DNA of 64,000 nucleotides from an uncultured Bradyrhizobium sp. (GTDB lineage: Bacteria; Pseudomonadota; Alphaproteobacteria; Rhizobiales; Xanthobacteraceae): the NCBI RefSeq assembly GCF_936943645.1, contig NZ_CAKZJO010000081.1, positions 62,001 through 126,000 of the forward strand, given 5' to 3'. The translations under genes and the position numbers were made by a program. Shown here piece by piece: positions 62,493-64,000 of this stretch (positions are counted from its first letter, which is position 1; each line of letters opens with the position of its first letter). Below the pieces are notes generated by a model. That model was not told where the DNA came from. It worked only from the letters and a program-made list of their open reading frames with translations, and did no database searches.

Positions 62493-64000
62493 ATGACCGC
62501 TCCCTTCGTTCCTCAGATCGCCCTCTACCGCAACTGGCTCGCCGAGCAGCGCGGTCTCTCCTTCGCCGATTACGAGGCGATGCGGCAATGGTCGGTGCGT
62601 GATCTCGACGGTTTCTGGCGCAGCATCTGGGACTATTACGACCTGCAATCGCCGACGCCGTTCCAGGCCGTGATCACCGAGCGCAAGATGCCGGGCGCGG
62701 TCTGGTTTCCGGGCGCGCAAGTTAATTATGCCCGGCAGGTGTTCCGGCACGTCGAGGCGGCCGATGCCGCCGGCCTGCCCGCAATCGTCAGCAGCGGCGA
62801 GGATGGCAGGATCACGGCGACGAGCTGGCCGGAGCTGCGGCGCAAGGCCGCGGCGCTTGCGCTGCATCTGAAGGACCAGGGCATCAAGCCCGGCGACCGC
62901 GTCGCGGCCTATCTGCCTAACATCCCCGAGACCATTGTCGGATTTCTGGCAAGCGTGAGCATCGGCGCCGTCTGGAGCGTCTGTGCGCCGGACATGGCGG
63001 CACCCGCTGTCATCGACCGCTTCAAGCAGATCGAGCCGAAAGTGCTGATCGCCTGCGATTCCGTCACCTATGCCGGCCGGCGGCACGATCGCAACGACGT
63101 CGTTGCCGAGCTGCGCCGATCGCTGCCATCGGTCGAGCATGTCATCCTGCACAGCGAGGCCGGCGCGGTCGCTGCGCCCGATGCCCTGCTCGCCGAGATC
63201 ACGGCCAAGACCGGCGCTGCGATCGACGCGTTCGAGCCGATGTGGCTGCCGTTCGATCATCCGCTCTGGATCGTCTATTCCAGCGGCACCACCGGGCTGC
63301 CGAAGCCGATCGTGCACGGGCATGGCGGCATCGTCATCGTGGTGATGGCCCTGCTCGGCCTGCACAACGACATCGGCTGCTCGTATCATTCGAACTCGTT
63401 CGGCGAGCGCTATCACTGGTACTCGTCGACCGGCTGGATCATGTGGAACAGTCAGGTCGGCGGCCTGCTCAGCGGCACCACCTGCTGCATCTTCGACGGC
63501 AGCCCCGGCGGCACCAGGGACAAGCCGGACTGGACCACGCTGTGGCGCTTCGTGGCGCGGTCGAAGGCGACCTTCTTCGGCGCGGGCGCTGCGTTCTTCG
63601 CCAATTGCGCCAAGGCCGAGATCGACCTGGCCGCTGCCGGCGATCTGTCGCGGCTGCGCTGTCTCGGCTCGACCGGCTCGCCGCTCAGCGCCGATACCCA
63701 GGCCTGGTTCAACGACCGCTTTGCAGCGCTCTCGAAAATCAACGGCAGCACGGCGCAGGCCGATATCTGGTGGGCCAACATCTCCGGCGGCACCGATTTC
63801 GCCGGCGCCTTCATCGGCGGCAACCGGGAGCTGCCGCAGACACCCGGCGCGATGCAATGCCGATCGCTCGGCGCCGCCGTGGAAGCCTTCAACGAGCAGG
63901 GCCGCGCCGTGGTCGACGAGGTCGGCGAGCTCGTCTGCACCGAGCCGATGCCGTCGATGCCGCTGTATTTCTGGAACGACAGAGACGGCGCGCGCTATCG
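62493..64000 (+). CDS. Acetoacetyl-CoA synthetase (5' part; runs off the window)
   Basis: The frame from ATG 62493 stays open to the window end (502 of an expected roughly 650 codons). It encodes an ANL-family acyl-CoA ligase with FWRSIWDYYDL, GAVWFPGAQVNYA, the AMP-binding YSSGTTGLPKPIVHGHGG loop and GSTGSPLS. The aromatic FGERYHWYSSTGWIMWN segment is characteristic of acetoacetate-CoA ligase, which activates acetoacetate for polyhydroxybutyrate turnover or sterol-independent lipid use in rhizobia. The C-terminal catalytic lysine lies beyond the window. Confidence 0.88.
   Translation, partial: MTAPFVPQIALYRNWLAEQRGLSFADYEAMRQWSVRDLDGFWRSIWDYYDLQSPTPFQAVITERKMPGAVWFPGAQVNYARQVFRHVEAADAAGLPAIVSSGEDGRITATSWPELRRKAAALALHLKDQGIKPGDRVAAYLPNIPETIVGFLASVSIGAVWSVCAPDMAAPAVIDRFKQIEPKVLIACDSVTYAGRRHDRNDVVAELRRSLPSVEHVILHSEAGAVAAPDALLAEITAKTGAAIDAFEPMWLPFDHPLWIVYSSGTTGLPKPIVHGHGGIVIVVMALLGLHNDIGCSYHSNSFGERYHWYSSTGWIMWNSQVGGLLSGTTCCIFDGSPGGTRDKPDWTTLWRFVARSKATFFGAGAAFFANCAKAEIDLAAAGDLSRLRCLGSTGSPLSADTQAWFNDRFAALSKINGSTAQADIWWANISGGTDFAGAFIGGNRELPQTPGAMQCRSLGAAVEAFNEQGRAVVDEVGELVCTEPMPSMPLYFWNDRDGARY

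Overview
The window looks like chromosomal DNA of a Bradyrhizobium-type alphaproteobacterium. The evidence is high GC, a phosphatidylcholine synthase (pcs), an ndvC-ndvD-ndvB cyclic beta-glucan locus in the arrangement known from Bradyrhizobium, an IalB-family protein, a NasS/NasT nitrate-sensing pair, and several dispersed palindromic repeats of the kind scattered through these genomes. No prophage, CRISPR array, intact insertion sequence or rRNA was seen. There is one tRNA (Lys, UUU). Most of the window is housekeeping DNA; the stretch from about 49.8 to 55.4 kb is looser and more accessory.

Layout. 0-5.7 kb (minus): nasT-nasS, then a long leader, then a siroheme nitrite/sulfite reductase overlapping a reductase flavoprotein. 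5.8-11.5 kb: rimO, a long palindromic repeat, two poorly known proteins, an argD-like aminotransferase behind an attenuator-like leader, and a Crp/Fnr regulator. 11.7-15.1 kb (minus): a membrane-anchored trehalose-phosphate synthase with two DUF5985-type membrane proteins and a small regulator-like protein, then a zinc-ribbon protein. 15.2-21.4 kb: quinone reductase, terC-like, pcs, a UbiH-family monooxygenase, an AEC transporter, hspQ and an IalB-family gene. 21.6-26.3 kb: a peptide-type solute-binding protein, a degenerate adenylate-forming protein and a degenerate GGDEF-like protein. 26.4-33.4 kb: sdhE-mfd, recG and a panE-like gene. 33.6-41.4 kb: a P-loop kinase, a dehydrogenase, a DUF502 protein, glmS, glmU and small genes. 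41.5-48.0 kb: mgtC-like, small genes and ndvC/ndvD/ndvB. 48.3-55.1 kb: tRNA-Lys, cheZ/cheY, an S8 protease autotransporter and gene-poor stretches. 55.4-64 kb: a second Mfd-like helicase, small Cys-rich proteins, a Nudix hydrolase, an AI-2E transporter and the 5' part of acetoacetyl-CoA synthetase.

Two RNA regulatory elements stand out. (1) Upstream of the argD-like gene, a strong promoter drives a 29-codon reading frame with 11 Arg codons. It is followed by segments that can pair 1:2, 2:3 and 3:4, where 3:4 is an 11-bp terminator with a T-rich tail. This is the layout of a classical ribosome-mediated attenuator responding to arginyl-tRNA. (2) Upstream of the nitrite reductase gene, next to nasTS, two hairpins carry hexaloops AACGAA and AATGAA (A at loop position 1, G at position 4, the ANTAR recognition rule). 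The second overlaps a terminator-like hairpin, so NasT probably antiterminates this operon when nitrate releases it from NasS.

Other points of interest: a trehalose-phosphate synthase fused to an extracytoplasmic sensor-like module, two Mfd paralogues 29 kb apart, two adjacent pseudoenzyme-like proteins, and ndvC with no convincing ATG/GTG/TTG start in front of its first membrane helix. All assignments come from reading the sequence alone; no database search or folding program was run.
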